Origin: Lutraria lutraria
Taxonomy: Eukaryota; Mollusca; Bivalvia; Venerida; Mactridae
NCBI GenBank assembly: GCA_964023205.1
Contig: OZ026848.1
Coordinates: 26,957,912 to 27,021,911, forward strand
Direction: 5' to 3'
DNA: 64,000 nucleotides
The notes beneath the pieces were generated by a model that had not been told where the DNA came from, ran no database searches, and saw only the letters and a program-made list of their open reading frames with translations. Positions 15,101 to 27,100 of the stretch are shown here, one piece after another (the stretch's first letter is position 1; every line of letters begins with the position of its first letter). The position numbers and the translations under genes were made by a program.

Positions 15101-17484
15101 TTACCTAATACATCTTGTACAGTGGATGCATCTCGTCATTATTGTCTTAATTAATGGACCAACATTCTTATCTTCAACAGCTCTGTAAACAATAAATAAA
15201 TAACAATTAAACATTGAATAAAGTTTTCATTTAATGTATTTTACCATTTGAAATAAGGTATGCATTGTAATGTAACACTTCTAATCTAGGTTAATTTTAC
15301 TAAGAATAGAAATTTTGGTCTAAAAAAATAATGATCATAATTCCTGCTAATTTACTCTTCACCATAATCTATCTCCAATGTCTTAACTCTTAAACTGGAC
15401 GGACTGTCTCCATGGTCGAGAGGTTAAGATTGCTGACTTCAAGAAAGTCATTGATTAGAGCCCAGCTAGCGACCATGTCTCTTTATGTGAGAAAGTAGAC
15501 AGTTGCTTACGGCGGATGAAGTCTAATACTGGTTCTTCCCAGGAACGACGTTTGAGTGAACTGTCCGCCTCATATGACTCTGACTGTTGAAATGGGGCAT
15601 AAAACTCAACAAACAAACAAACAAAAACTGGACTGAGTCAACAAAAAATCAAACAAGTTACCTCTTTCCTTCATAATCTATATCAGTAAATCTACTTTTA
15701 TCACTACCAAAGGTCATTGACTGATCTTGTAAGTCACATTCTCCCCCCTGATCACAGATAGGACAATCCAGGGGATGATTCATCAACAGGAATTCCATAA
15801 CACCTTCTCTGTAAAAGTAATCGGTCCATAAATTTGAAGTCTTACTCTTAAAGACAATATTTTCAAAACCATGATGACCTTTTAACCAATGACCTATTTG
15901 ATATTCTAATTATTGCCTTATTATTGAAATCCAATCAAAAATATCAAATTTTAACTCAATATATCTCCAAAACTGTTTAAACTGTATCTCTGACATGTTT
16001 TATACAACATATTAACTTGCAATAGTCAAAAGAAGATATTGGATATTTATAGATTTAGGCTTTTTATGTCATTTTTGGGACCAGTATTCTCCCCCGTTCC
16101 CCAAGTAAAAAGTATATATTTCCCCCCACAGGAAAAAATTCCCCATCATTGAGAAAATCCCCAAATTAAGTGTTTCACAACACAAATTTTCCCCCATCAA
16201 AGGGACCTGATAGCTTTTCCGCAAACAGTAAAAAAGAACTGAAATTGTACTAAATACTGGAGTAATCTACAAACCTAGCCTTTTTAGTCAAGGGAGAATC
16301 TGTTTTAATCTTCATTCCCTTCATGACTGGCATAGCACAAGATGCAACAGGCTAAAATAATACATAAAAAATGATCTATCACTTTACAGTCAAGAATAAT
16401 AAATTTTTATCAATATTCAATTACGAAAACAAATGAATTCTAAGTAGAACAGCTGCTAATGCTTGTTTATTTTATTAATATTAACTGATTAAATATGGAG
16501 GTACATTTATTGTTTTAAATTAAACCAATGAAAAATAATTTACGTTAACATAAACTTTGCTTAAAAATGACAATTACATTTTCAGCCAGCTTTAAATTCT
16601 CCATCATTAAGTAAAAACAAATGGTCTACGACCTCAATAACCAATATAATTGCTAGGTTACAACTTCCTGTACTTTGGACCTAATCAGATATTTAAACTA
16701 ACCTTTGGGGATCTTTCAACCTCCACCAAACACATCCTACAGTTTCCAGCTATAGACAAACGTTCATGGTAACAGAATCTTGGAATTTCAACTCCACCCT
16801 CAGCACATGCCTGGGAAAAAAACAAGACTCCAGATAAAACAATGTACATAATGTGTAGTAACTAATATATAAACCCCTGTCACATGGAGATCAAATTTGT
16901 GTAGGATTGTCTTCATGCATTTTTACTTTAAATTAATAATATTTAACTCATATTCTTTGACTGTCAATTTTGGAAAAATGAAAGCAATATTTTAAAACAA
17001 ACCTGCAGAATTGTGGTACCAGGTTCAACAAGCACTGGCTTATCATCTACAAAAACTTCAACTTTTTCAGGTGGGGTCGAAGAGTTACAACGAGCTACAA
17101 ACAAAAAATAGCAAAGGCTGTCATTAAACAAAACTTAAGATTCATATATATATTCATATAATCCATGTACTTATGACATCAAAAGACAAACAGCTTAAAA
17201 TCGAACTCTAAGACCAAAGAAGCCAGAAATAATTAGACTGACAAAATAAGATGTTCGGTGCCTTTAAACTTTTGAATAGAAAATTTATTGATTTTAACAA
17301 CAATTTAAAGACTTTATAATCATCTTTATAAATCAGACTTTTGAATAATAATATATAAAAAAAAAAAAATGGTGATTGAAGAATAATTCAGTGTGAACTA
17401 AATTATAAAGAAAGGAAACATACCTAGTGAGGCAAGCACTTGTTTGGCCTTAAGGCCACGTGCCAATGGCCAGAGCCTCAACAT
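9158..17484 (-). CDS. NDUFS1: NADH:ubiquinone oxidoreductase 75 kDa core subunit (complex I)
   Basis: This is the electron-transfer subunit of the N-module of mitochondrial complex I. Coding exons, 5' to 3' on the - strand: 17484-17424, 17094-17003, 16810-16703, 16351-16275, 15808-15662, 15182-15105, 14889-14704, 14439-14340, 13711-13562, 13143-12998, 12749-12621, 12257-12128, 11705-11544, 10780-10627, 10234-10059, 9591-9457, 9295-9158. They total 2169 nt, 722 aa plus stop; the human protein is about 727 aa. Residues 1-22 look like a mitochondrial presequence ([15 protein letters not shown]). Cluster ligands are all present: C64, C75, C78, C92 (2Fe-2S N1b); H124, C128, C131, C137 (N5); C180, C183, C186, C230 (N4). 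The last four are shifted by four relative to human by a short insertion at about residues 154-157. The C-terminus [20 protein letters not shown] is typical. The first visible exon is preceded by an acceptor (AG at 17494-17493) eight bases upstream of ATG, so a non-coding first exon lies further right. A SINE sits in the intron between the exons at 15662 and 15182. Intact. Confidence 0.97.
13898..14125 (+). repeat. diverged direct repeat inside an NDUFS1 intron
   Basis: Two related blocks of about 70 bp (13898-13965 and 14052-14125) lie about 155 bp apart. Both run through AAGGTCAAAT-like, GGTTTGGTGA-like and GTCAAAGGCAACAA-like words in the same order. It is probably a fragment of a dispersed repeat; it does not disturb the flanking NDUFS1 exons. 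Confidence 0.45.
15392..15633 (+). mobile_element. tRNA-derived SINE, family A (copy 1)
   Basis: The SINE body is about 15401-15624. It has a degenerate tRNA-like head (TGGTCGAGAGGTTAAG as A box), a middle with CATGTCTCTTTATGTGAG and TATGACTCTGACTGTTGAAA, and an (ACAAA)n tail. It is flanked by a direct repeat AAACTGGAC (15392-15400 and 15625-15633), read as the target-site duplication. It lies in an NDUFS1 intron, antisense to that gene. The same family recurs at 25556, 27984 and 33820, always on the + strand in this window. Confidence 0.85.
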
Positions 17485-17724
17485 TGTTCAGTCTGAAAGG
17501 ATATAATTGAAACTTGAGAGAAAGCCAGAGAAAGTTTAATTTAACCACATCATTTTTCAGACAAGTCAAAATGATTTTTAAATGTTACGTGCATCAGGAT
17601 ATGTTTTTTTTTCACCAAACATGACTCTATAAAAAGATTCAAAATAATCAATAACATAAGTTGGTATTCATTGACCATTCTGAACTAGTATACATGTCAG
17701 AGTATGAGCAGGTAAAATACTTCA

Positions 17725-17912
17725 CTAAGTCGACCAACAAAAACTACATGGCAACCTCTCTACAACAGCCACCAATGGGAAGGTCAGGCTGTTGCTAAGA
17801 GAGTGAAAATAGAGTAAAATGTTAATTTGAGTAATCAGTTGGTAGTATACTGGCTGTAACAGGAAGGTGGCTGTTGTTCGGAGGTGACCGTTCATGGAGG
17901 TTACACTGTACA
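17725..17912. mobile_element. degraded TA-type MITE fragment
   Basis: Words such as GGTGGCTGTTGTTCGGAGGTGACC and the right end GGAGGTTACACTGTA match the right-hand part of the 182-bp MITE family seen complete at 45449 and 53071. The left end is not recognisable. Confidence 0.4.
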
Positions 17913-18343
17913 TTACATGTATCTCATTTTGATTATAGCTCTTTGGTCGGGTGTGTAAAAGCTTTGAAAGTAAGTTGATATTTATTATATCATCTGTTTC
18001 AGTGAGTTTTAATAGTTTAGTGAGACTTAATGTGTTTTGTATACACTACACTATTGAGATTTTTAAAACCCACGACTCAAGGAAAAGCATCATCTATGTA
18101 AATGCAAAGAGGTACTAATGAATAATGACTTTAAATATTGGTATATGACATTAAGAGAGACATGAAAGTTGATATTAGTGTAGATAAAAGTTGTCATGTT
18201 TTTCATGTAATTTTCATGCTTGTACCTGTGACGTCATCACGCGCCACTAATCTACTTTTAGAACTGGCCACGACTCAAGGCATATAAAGCATACTTATAA
18301 TAACTGGAGGACGTGTGGAGTTAACTCTTTAGCTAGTCGAAGG

Positions 18344-18388
18344 GGCTTTGACGATGATACGTTTGCATTGCAGTTCATCGTCAAAGCC
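18344..18388. repeat. 14-bp-arm inverted repeat
   Basis: GGCTTTGACGATGA at 18344-18357 is perfectly complementary to TCATCGTCAAAGCC at 18375-18388, with a 17-base loop. No function assigned. Confidence 0.7.
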
Positions 18389-18769
18389 ACTTGTTCTTTA
18401 AAAGCTAACAGGTAAACGACTCAATCTGAGTCGCGTTCGTTTTCCTATTTAACGCACAAATTTCCGTAAAACTTGTGTACAATTCGATGAAATATAGTAT
18501 ACTCTATCAATACGACCAAAAATATACCTTCAACAGATGACAGTTATCAAATATTTTGCCGATGTTTCATACTACCCATAATTTCAAAATTTTCCTCGTA
18601 AATGCTTTGGATTAAGTCCGTAGCATTCCGGAAAGCATGTAAATTGATCTGATTCAATAGATGCATGAACAAGCGTCTTAAGCTGTTGACTTTGTAAGAG
18701 GACAATTCCATAACTAAAATGGTCAACAAGACGAAATAAAAAAGACCAATTTAGTTATGGACCCAGAAC

Positions 18770-18850
18770 TACTCTTTAGCGAGTAGCGACATGGTTTATT
18801 GTCGGCCTACGGCGCTAAGAGTCCTGGGTTCAATCCCCAGTGAGGACCAT
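18770..18850 (+). repeat. tRNA-like fragment
   Basis: The stretch carries GGGTTCAATCCCC with complementary flanks (TCCTGG / CCAG), like a tRNA T-arm and B box. No full cloverleaf or acceptor stem can be drawn. It is probably a SINE head or tRNA pseudogene. Confidence 0.4.
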
Positions 18851-18894
18851 TCTTTAATATGTTAGACCAATATGTTCATCATTAACCCATTACC

Positions 18895-19008
18895 CGTTGT
18901 ATACGCATTTCTACTCCTCTATCTATTGCCTGATGTATACGCATTTCTACTCCTTTATCTATTGCTTGATGTATACGCATTTCTACTCCTCTATCTATTG
19001 CTTGATGT
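18895..19008 (+). repeat. 36-bp tandem repeat, about 3.3 copies
   Basis: The unit is GTATACGCATTTCTACTCCT followed by CTATCTATTGCTTGAT. Copies differ by one or two bases. It starts immediately inside the left terminal repeat of the piggyBac-like element. Confidence 0.9.
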
Positions 19009-19124
19009 ATACGCGTATATACGCTGCTACATTTAAGTCCAAAATTAAATCATAAAAATCCAGAATCGAGTGGCACAAAGTATTTTCTCACAAACTTTAA
19101 ACATTTATGAAGTGATTTATAAAA

Positions 19125-19512
19125 AAAAACTTTATTGTTCATTCTCAAGAATGTGTTACAAAAATAGTTAAACAGTGCCAGTATTAATGATAATTATACC
19201 TAAGTAAGTTGGTCACAAATCTGTAGAACAATCAATATCATTATCTTTATGGTGCATTTGTCAAAAAAACAATTTATTGTTTATTCTCGAAATTATATTA
19301 AACAGTGTCATTGTCAATGTTATTTACACCTAGGTAAGTAGGTCGCAAATTCTATACAACAGACAATAACTTTACGAAGCCCAAGATCAGAAAAACAATG
19401 TATTGTTAATTCGCTAGAATTTGTGCTAAAAAGAGATTTAACAGCACCAGTGTCAATGTTAATTACACCTAGATAAGTAGGTCACAAATTCTATAGAACA
19501 GTCAATAGAAAA
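19125..19512 (+). repeat. internal diverged tandem repeat (~130 bp x 3)
   Basis: Three successive blocks begin with TTTATTGTTCATTCTC-like sequence, pass through AACAGTGCCAGT(A/G)T, and end with a TTACACCTAGGTAAGTAGG-like and CACAAATTCTATAGAAC-like stretch. They start near 19130, 19271 and 19398. Divergence suggests an old amplification inside the element. Confidence 0.75.
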
Positions 19513-19868
19513 TAATATCGATCGAGTTGGAGTTGTGCCAAAATTTGATGGAAGGTTTAATTATTAGCAGTCAAGGTTGATCACGTGGAGTTTTCAGTAT
19601 GACACATGGCGGTCGTCATGGTAATCAGCGTCATAAAGTGACTATATGTGTAGATGTGGTGGGGTGCAATAAATTACTGCTGTGACAGTGGTGACATATT
19701 ACGTAAGTTTTGCCAATTGGAATTTCTGATTATGTTAATTGGAAACATATGGCAGCATCAGTTCTGATCAGTGCGATTATTTATTGTGCCAGCTTGCTAA
19801 ATTACAATTTACACTGAAAAATTAAGTTATCAAAATTTATTCTTAAATTTTCAAAACGATTTTTTGTC

Positions 19869-20036
19869 ATGGCTCACTTTTTAGATAGCGATTCTGATGA
19901 GTCTGATTTTTCTGGGTTTGACTCAGACTATATATTGTCTGATGTTGAGGTTCCTTTGGTCCACGAGGAATCCTCAGATGATGATGATGATATTGGTAAT
20001 GATGTACCTATACTAGATATTTCATTACTTATTTAA
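19869..20036 (+). pseudogene. truncated piggyBac transposase N-terminus (55 aa)
   Basis: A 55-residue ORF starts MAHFLDSDSDESDFSGFDSD and continues through an acidic run (ESSDDDDDIGND) to a stop. N-termini of PGBD/piggyBac transposases are commonly Ser/Asp-rich with this SDSDESDFxGF flavour. The conserved DDE_Tnp_1_7 catalytic domain is missing, so this cannot be an active transposase. Its position inside the TTAA-flanked element supports the call. The similarity is remembered, not searched. Confidence 0.6.
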
Positions 20037-20898
20037 ACTTAAATGACTACAATATTGCTATAAAATCTTAAACCAAATCATTGTACTTGTAATTATATTT
20101 TATTTGTCTTGTTGAATTATCCACTGTTATGATTGAGAACAACAAAATATAATTTTTCCTTAAAATTTTGTTTTATCTTTTATTATATACTCGTTTAAAA
20201 ACATTAGAATTAAGATATATCTATGAAATTTGCACCACAAGTTAGAAAATTCAATTATCTACAAACTTTACATTTGGTCAAAAGTGATTAATTAATGATT
20301 TCTTACAGTTAATCAAGTTTAAACCAAATAGGTATAGATTCTATCAGAGACGTATAATATATCTCTGATTCTATACAGTTTTCCAATAAACCCATATTAG
20401 TACAGTGTGTAAAACTGATGGCTTATCTATTGGTTACTGATAAGCCATCTACTGATAACACTATAAGAATGAACTACCTTATACAGCATATCTCTATGGG
20501 GTAATGGGTTAAGTTTAACAAACTGTGACCAAAAAGTTGGAATATTTCCATGGTTGATTGAACGTACAAGTTAATATCTGTGAAACAGAAAACAGCAAAA
20601 AATCTTAAATGTGGACAAATGGCAATACTAGACTGTCATGGTATTTTAAATACAATAGAATGCATACTGTGTATAATTAATTAATAATAATATTCATGTT
20701 TACATAATTTTCTTTGCAGGCTAAGGCGGGTGGGGTACCTGAGCACTACGCATAAGAACATGGCAACAATTGGCACCGACAACAGCAAACAAAAGTACAC
20801 TAATATGTGTTTGTGAATGAAATGCAGGATGTATGATTTTGTATCGTGAACAAACGACCACGGGGAAGGGCAGACAGAGACATTTGTATTAAACTCAC

Positions 20899-20945
20899 CT
20901 TCACCGTTTCAAACCGGAAGTTGGAATATGCAAAGCTAACATTTT
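20899..20945 (-). promoter_or_regulatory. candidate NDUFS1 non-coding first exon with ETS/GABP site
   Basis: On the - strand the sequence reads ACTTCCGGT (20921-20913), a consensus ETS/GABP (NRF-2) site typical of nuclear genes for respiratory-chain subunits. It is followed by GAAACGGTGAAG|GTGAGT, a strong splice donor with exon end at 20899. The 5' boundary is not determined. Confidence 0.45.
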
Positions 20946-21156
20946 TTAAGTAAATTAAACTTTGTTTTGTTGCATGATATCTTTATCTAATGTATATATA
21001 GGCCTATTTGTAAATTATTTTACAAAACATGCATACTTGTCATACAGTTTCTAAATTTGTATTAATTTATTCTTCCAAGCAACGATTCGCATATTCGGTC
21101 TTTTTTAACGCAACTTTGACTGGGAAACACGTTGCCGGCGGAACAGTAATTAAATC
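20946..21156 (+). promoter_or_regulatory. bidirectional promoter and EEF1B2 5'UTR with 5'TOP candidate
   Basis: This short space lies between the divergent NDUFS1 and EEF1B2 starts. At 21100 a C followed by six T (CTTTTTT, 21100-21106) lies 57 bp upstream of the EEF1B2 ATG and fits a 5' terminal oligopyrimidine start, as expected for translation-factor mRNAs. No TATA box is evident at the usual distance. Inference. Confidence 0.4.
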
Positions 21157-24100
21157 ATGGGTTTCGCTGACTTAAAGAACAAATCAGGCCTAGAGGCACT
21201 TAACAACTATCTCGCTGACCGCAGCTACATCGAAGGGTAATTATAAAGAAAAATTCTTATCTCTTTATTTGAATGTGTACACATAAGAAGTGTACTAGTA
21301 TCCGGATAAAAAGCGAATGAATGAAATATTTCTTCTTCAGTTTCTTACTCAAGTAAACGTCTCTAGACTAGATGCAGAAATGCTAGAGCAGAAGGGAGCT
21401 CTCCTTGTCAGCTGGAAATTTCAGTCATAAATTGACATAAAGTCAGTGTTTCCATTCACATATATATGCATATTTTACGCACAAATCTGGACATTCATGT
21501 TAGAAAAAAAGTTCACTAAACGTACATGTAGGCACAGAGTAATCCAAAAGTTACTGCATGAATATTAGCTGAAATGCGCATCCCAAATGCGTGATGTCGT
21601 AGCTAATTTTAATATTAATCTTTGTCTGGTTCTTGCCCTATTATTCACAGGATATGTATAAGTTTGGAAATTTTGTATGTGGTCATCGTGTTGTTAAATC
21701 ATACTTTTGTCTGTATATGCCTTCAAAATTTATAAAATGTGGCGCAGCGGAAAATAACTGCTTTATTTCGTAATTAAATAAACTATCATATAACCATAAT
21801 TTTACATTGTACCTATTGCGAGATTGCATGTAACAAAATTTTCGGTACAAACCACTATGGGAATGATGCAGAAGTGTAAACTATTGGGATTTTCAGATAA
21901 TCCATGACTTATAATTGTGGCTAAGTAAAAATAAACACTGTGTGATATGCATATCTTTTAATATGACGTATCACATTAAGCTAGATGAGTTTCGTTTAAT
22001 GCAGGTGTCGTTAATATTTCATCCTCAAAATGCGCTCAAACCATTCAGTGTAAGAAATGAACGGGTTTCGTCAGATTGACTGTAGTAGACGATTTTGTGC
22101 AAAATAAAGGAAAACCATTATGTGTTGACCTTTGTTTATCCTTTTCTCTACGTATTTTATGCATCGTCTGAAATTTTGTCACAGTCAACGTAAAGTTCGG
22201 TTTTACCTCAAAGAGGCCTCAGACAGTGAGGTACTTAATGTAAAGTAAATGTAAAATAAAACTAATAAGTTAATTTGTTACTTTTTTTGTCCCATTAACA
22301 TTTATACCCCCAAAATATTTTTCTTACTCCAGGAGATAAGTTTACCCTCAAATTTAAAAGTGAGTGGGAACACTGCAGTCATTTTTAGATCCAGGCTGTG
22401 AACTATTTAAACCATAGGTTTGACTTAATTTTATAGTCTGTTTGTGTATTTTCCATACTAAAGTTTGTGAGCTGATTATTGCAATTGTTGGTATGACAAC
22501 TATTAGTGTGAGCTTTATTTTTTCATTTCCAGATTCCAACCATCACAAGCTGATGTTGTTGTGTTTAAGGCCTTAGCTGGTGCACCCTCTGCAGACCTCT
22601 TTAATGCTCTTAGATGGTACAATCAAATAAACTCTTATGGAAATGATAAAAACAGGTAAGGTCACTTCACCATACAGTTTTCTTTTCAAAGAACTGACAC
22701 CGATTTGCAGCAGCTTTCCCTTGGAAAATAGCTGTTTTAAAAAAATAAAAACAATCTATTTCATTAATAACGGACAAGTTGAGAAATGCTTCTAGCAAAA
22801 AGGACAAGTAAGTCAAAATCAGATCTTGCCAGCTGTGGTAAATAAGTATACTATTACTAGTGTTAAGAAACCAGAGAATTTATCTGGCATTGTCCAGGGT
22901 TTTCATTAATATTTAGTACAACAGATTTTATTTTGTAAGTAACTGATTTGGCTTGGGGTGGCCTAGTTTATAAGTATTTTGAACTTTGGGATTGTAACCG
23001 ATTTTATTGCAGTTTGAAACTCAATCTGACTAAAGTATTCAATCTTCCTTACGGCAAGATCTGATGACGGTCTATACCAGTTTCTATTTTCAAAAGTCGG
23101 AATTTCCATGATCACTATTTATATCTATTTATAATTCAGCCAATCGTATAACTCGTTTCATCGGTACTTTGGCCGAATGAACTTTCTACCTGACGATGTT
23201 ATTTAAACGTTAGTAAACATTAAATTACGTATAACATATTTGTCTGCAACCGCTTTTTGATTTTTTTAGTAATCCTGATCGATTCGGCCTTGGTAGTATA
23301 GAAAATTTAATAAACACGCATGTCACATGGGCGCTATCATTACATTTAGTTGCGTAAGAATAGGTGTTCGTGATAACTACAAGTCAAATATTGTTTTTTA
23401 CTGCGGTTAAAAATAGAATCAGATCACTTTCAGAATTATGAAAGTAAGGCGCTGATTGGCTAGTGGAAAAGGTCACCTGAGGTGACCTTCTATAGGTCGT
23501 CTTCAGATCCTCATAGCGTAGCGGGTTTAAGGATATGATTTTAATCAGATTGTTTGAAACTATGGTTTTCATCAGCACTCAGTTCTTAATGAAAACCCTG
23601 ATTGTATTCTAAAAAAAATCCAGTTGCCTAATTGTTGCAACTCCAAAATTCCCAATCTGACTGGACCTGGACCCATTCTCAAAGACATGAAAAAAAATCA
23701 CTGTTTTTCTTAACAGGTTTAAACTTGTCTTTAATGTGTCAATATTTAAGCGTTATATTTGTCTTATGATGATTCATGTTTGGCCCTCTCCTCAAAATTA
23801 TGTGAAATTCCCCTACGGCCCCAGGCCCTTTCTCCTAAATTGCCTGAGCTCTAGGGCCCTGTAACTGTATTTTGACAGCTATTAAATTGTCTGTAATGTT
23901 TTTCCTACTCCTGAGGGTCAATATTAAAGTGAATTTATCTTATGATAATTGTTTCAATGGTTTAAATGATCTTTTATTTATATATTACAGTTTCCCAGGC
24001 GTTGCTAAACCTATAGGTTCATATGGACCTGCTGGTTCCTCAGCTAATGCTCAGTCCAAAGTCGATGATGAAGACGATGACTTCGGTGATGACTTGTTCG

Positions 24101-27100
24101 GAGATTCTGAAGATGAAAGTGAAGATGAAGAAACTAAAGCTAGAGTTGCTGCTTACAAAGCAAAAAAAGCAACAAGTAACTAAGAAACAATTTTCTCAAT
24201 TTTTTGCCTTCAGTTCAATGTAAATATATATCTGATGTTGTTGTCCAATCTGAACATCTTCAGCATTACAATGGTGCAATGTTCATATTATTTTTTTTAT
24301 ATAAATAGTTTATGGTTAGGTCTATTATCTTAGTATTGTATTGTATTAATATCCTACAGTATGGTTCGGGTGATTGGTCCGAAAATCGCGTTCCCCCGCG
24401 TTTGTTCGGCAATTTATCACCAGTAGCTGCGATTTTCTTCACGGCATCGATCTTAAAAAAGGGCGAATCTCACTATTCACTGCGTTTTATGACTTCTTAT
24501 CAGACGGTAATCTTTGATTGCTAAGGATCACGGTGATTCGCGAACGTCTAAAGCCGACTCTCAAGTAGCTAAAATGATATTTATTGTGAATGTTTCTTCT
24601 AATTTCGCTTTCTGTTGACCATTCATTTTCCGAAAACAGTCACATGGTGAGATAATTCAGGATTTAACACTTACTAAATCTGTCGGCACGAGACCAACAG
24701 AAATCCAGGCATCTGATTAAATTTTGTCAAGTAGGAAATCCCATTCTTGAAGTAAATATGTAGAAAAACCAGCAAATTGCTAACCGAATTTGTAAACTGT
24801 GTAGTGATGTTTTACAAATGCAGCATACAGGGCAAGATTCATATGTCTATTTTTAGTGTTTTATATATGTCAAGTACAGGGCGAGAACCATTATTTAGTC
24901 CGAGTCCAGTTTCTCATTTTACCTCTCTATTCAATAAAACCAGTCCACTGTTTACATGTAATACTATTTCGTGCAATAATATTTGAAAGCTGACAGATTA
25001 ACTAAAGCTCATCAATTATTATTGAGTTCTCAACACTTGTTGATTATAATTTGTGTCAACACTAATTTTTCACACTTATCAGGTAACAATTTTCCTGTTA
25101 TTGACAAGAAATTAGAAGGTTTAGTTAAGTAAAGAGGCAACATTGCGTATCATCGGGAATTGGAGTGATCGCCGCAATCCACTGAAAATTTTGCCCTTTA
25201 GTGGTGACGGTCACCATTGATCATCATCGATCTGAACACGACAGCTAAAATTCAAATCGCCGTGTTGAAGCGATCTACCTGTGGCTTAGCATGATTTTAA
25301 ATCTGTGGCGATTCGCTATTTTCGGACAAATCTCCCGTACGGTACTCTTCATCAACACCAATTAATTTATACAATTAGTAATGCTTTTGTTTCTCTTATT
25401 TAAGCCCTTATATATGCTTTACATTGTATTTTTTCACATATATATTTTCAATACACTTCTGTCAAGATGTAGAATTTTGTATCCATGTACCGTCAATGTA
25501 TATCATTTAATGTATTTAATGACAAACTATAAAGTTAAAAACCTATGAAATATTTACTCTTTATGTGAGAAAGTAGGCAGTTGCTTATGCACGATGGGAG
25601 TCTAGTACTGGTTCTGCCCAGGAAAGATGATTAGGTGAAGTGTCCGCCTCATATGACTCTTGACTGTCGAAAAGGGGCGTAAAACCCATTATCAACAAAA
25701 AACCAAAAACCTATGAAATATTTTACTTGACTTGTTTGGTAAGTTTACCAAGCCTCTAATAAACACACCCCATCCTCTTGGAGAAGAAATTTTATTTCAT
25801 TGTTTGCCATGAATGTTAAGTCATTCTAGGTATTTCCAATGCATTAAGAGTTGTAGTGATCAAGTGATGTATTCATGTTGTTACCTATTTTCTATTGCAG
25901 AAACTAAAGTAATTGCCAAGTCCAGTTTATTAATTGATGTCAAGCCTTGGGATGATGAGACAGATATGGGTGCGATGGAGAAATTAGTACGAAGCATTGA
26001 GATTGATGGATTAGTTTGGGGTGCAGGTAAAGTTTGCCTGTGTTTCTTTCCACATCATTCACAGTGATTTTTTTTTTGCTGTACTTACTGCCTTATATGG
26101 GCGTTTTCCCCTACCATAATTTTCTTCATTTTTTGTCAAGCCCGCCTGCTGTGAGCTCAACTTAGTCGCCACAATGGCGGTTGCGTGTCTGTACGTTAGT
26201 TAGTTAGTGAGTGAGTGAGTTAGTTAGTGTGTCCGTCCGGATCCTTGTCCGGGCTGTATCTCCCTTATGCATTGACACTTTTTAAAATAACCTGGCATAG
26301 TTGTTAAACATCATGAGACAGTGTGCATTTTGCAAAATCCAGGTCTCTAGCTCAAAGGTCAAGGTCACACTTAGAGGTCAAACATCAAAAATGAGCATTA
26401 TAGACCTTGTCCGGGCTGTATCTCCCTTATGCATAGAAACTTTTTAAGATAACTTGGCATTATTGTTGAACACCATGGGGCGGTGTGCAGTGCGCAAGAT
26501 CTAGGTCTCTAGCTCAAAGGTCAAGGTCACACTTAGAGGTCAAACGTCAAAAATGAGCATTATACACCTTGTCTGGGCTGTATCTCCCTTATGCATTGAA
26601 ACTTTTAAGATAACTTGGCATAATTGTAAAACACCATCAGGCGATGTGCAGTGTGTAAGATCAAGGTTTCTAGCTCAAAGGTCAAGGTCACACTTAGAGT
26701 CAAACATAAAAAATAATCATTATACACCTTGTCAGGGCTGTGTCTCCCTTATGCATTGAATCATTTAAAAATGACTTGCCATAATACAATGCGACCATGT
26801 GTCTTGGGCAACACCCAGAGGTCAAAGGTCAAGATTACACATTCGGTCAAATATATTTTCTTTGTCTGGGCTGTAACTTCTGTTTGCATTCAAGGATTTT
26901 TGAATAAATTGGTATAAAAGTTTACTTCAATGAAATGATGTGTCATGAATATCACCCATACTTGTAGTTCAAAGGTCAAGATCACAAGCTGGCTAAACAG
27001 GGGCTCGACATGTTGCCCTTGGGCTTCTAGTCTGCTAAAATGGCCAGAACTTACTCCTGACAAGTCATGTAAAAAGAAGAAAACTATAACAGTTTTCACA

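Larger units (their letters stand above)
18882..20512 (+). mobile_element. non-autonomous piggyBac-like element flanked by TTAA
   Basis: The element body 18886-20508 (1623 bp) begins CCCATTACCC and ends GGGTAATGGG, an exact 10-bp terminal inverted repeat. It is bounded on both sides by TTAA (18882-18885 and 20509-20512), the target of piggyBac transposases. Internally it has about 3.3 copies of a 36-bp unit (18895-19008), then about three diverged units of roughly 130 bp (19125-19512), then a short ORF with a piggyBac-type acidic N-terminus. No DDE catalytic region is present, so it is non-autonomous. It lies in the inferred NDUFS1 5'UTR intron. Confidence 0.8.
17485..20898 (-). other. inferred 5'UTR intron of NDUFS1 with nested repeats
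   Basis: An acceptor AG at 17494-17493 lies just upstream of the NDUFS1 ATG. A strong - strand donor (AG|GTGAGT, exon end 20899) follows an ETS-containing sequence at 20.9 kb. I infer that these two sites bound one 5'UTR intron. It contains a MITE fragment, a hairpin, a tRNA-like fragment and a piggyBac-like element, each listed separately. A perfect CRE-like TGACGTCA occurs near 18229-18236. The intron assignment is inference without transcript evidence. Confidence 0.5.

Noticed and set aside
24176..24183. Alternative EEF1B2 C-terminus by reading through exon 3 (stop after a few codons)
   Set aside because: A good GTAACT donor at 24176 and continuation of the family sequence in exon 4 support splicing; intron retention would remove the catalytic domain.
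26553..27099. Several 60-70-codon ORFs in EEF1B2 intron 4
   Set aside because: They fall in the 162-bp tandem repeat and change frame from unit to unit.
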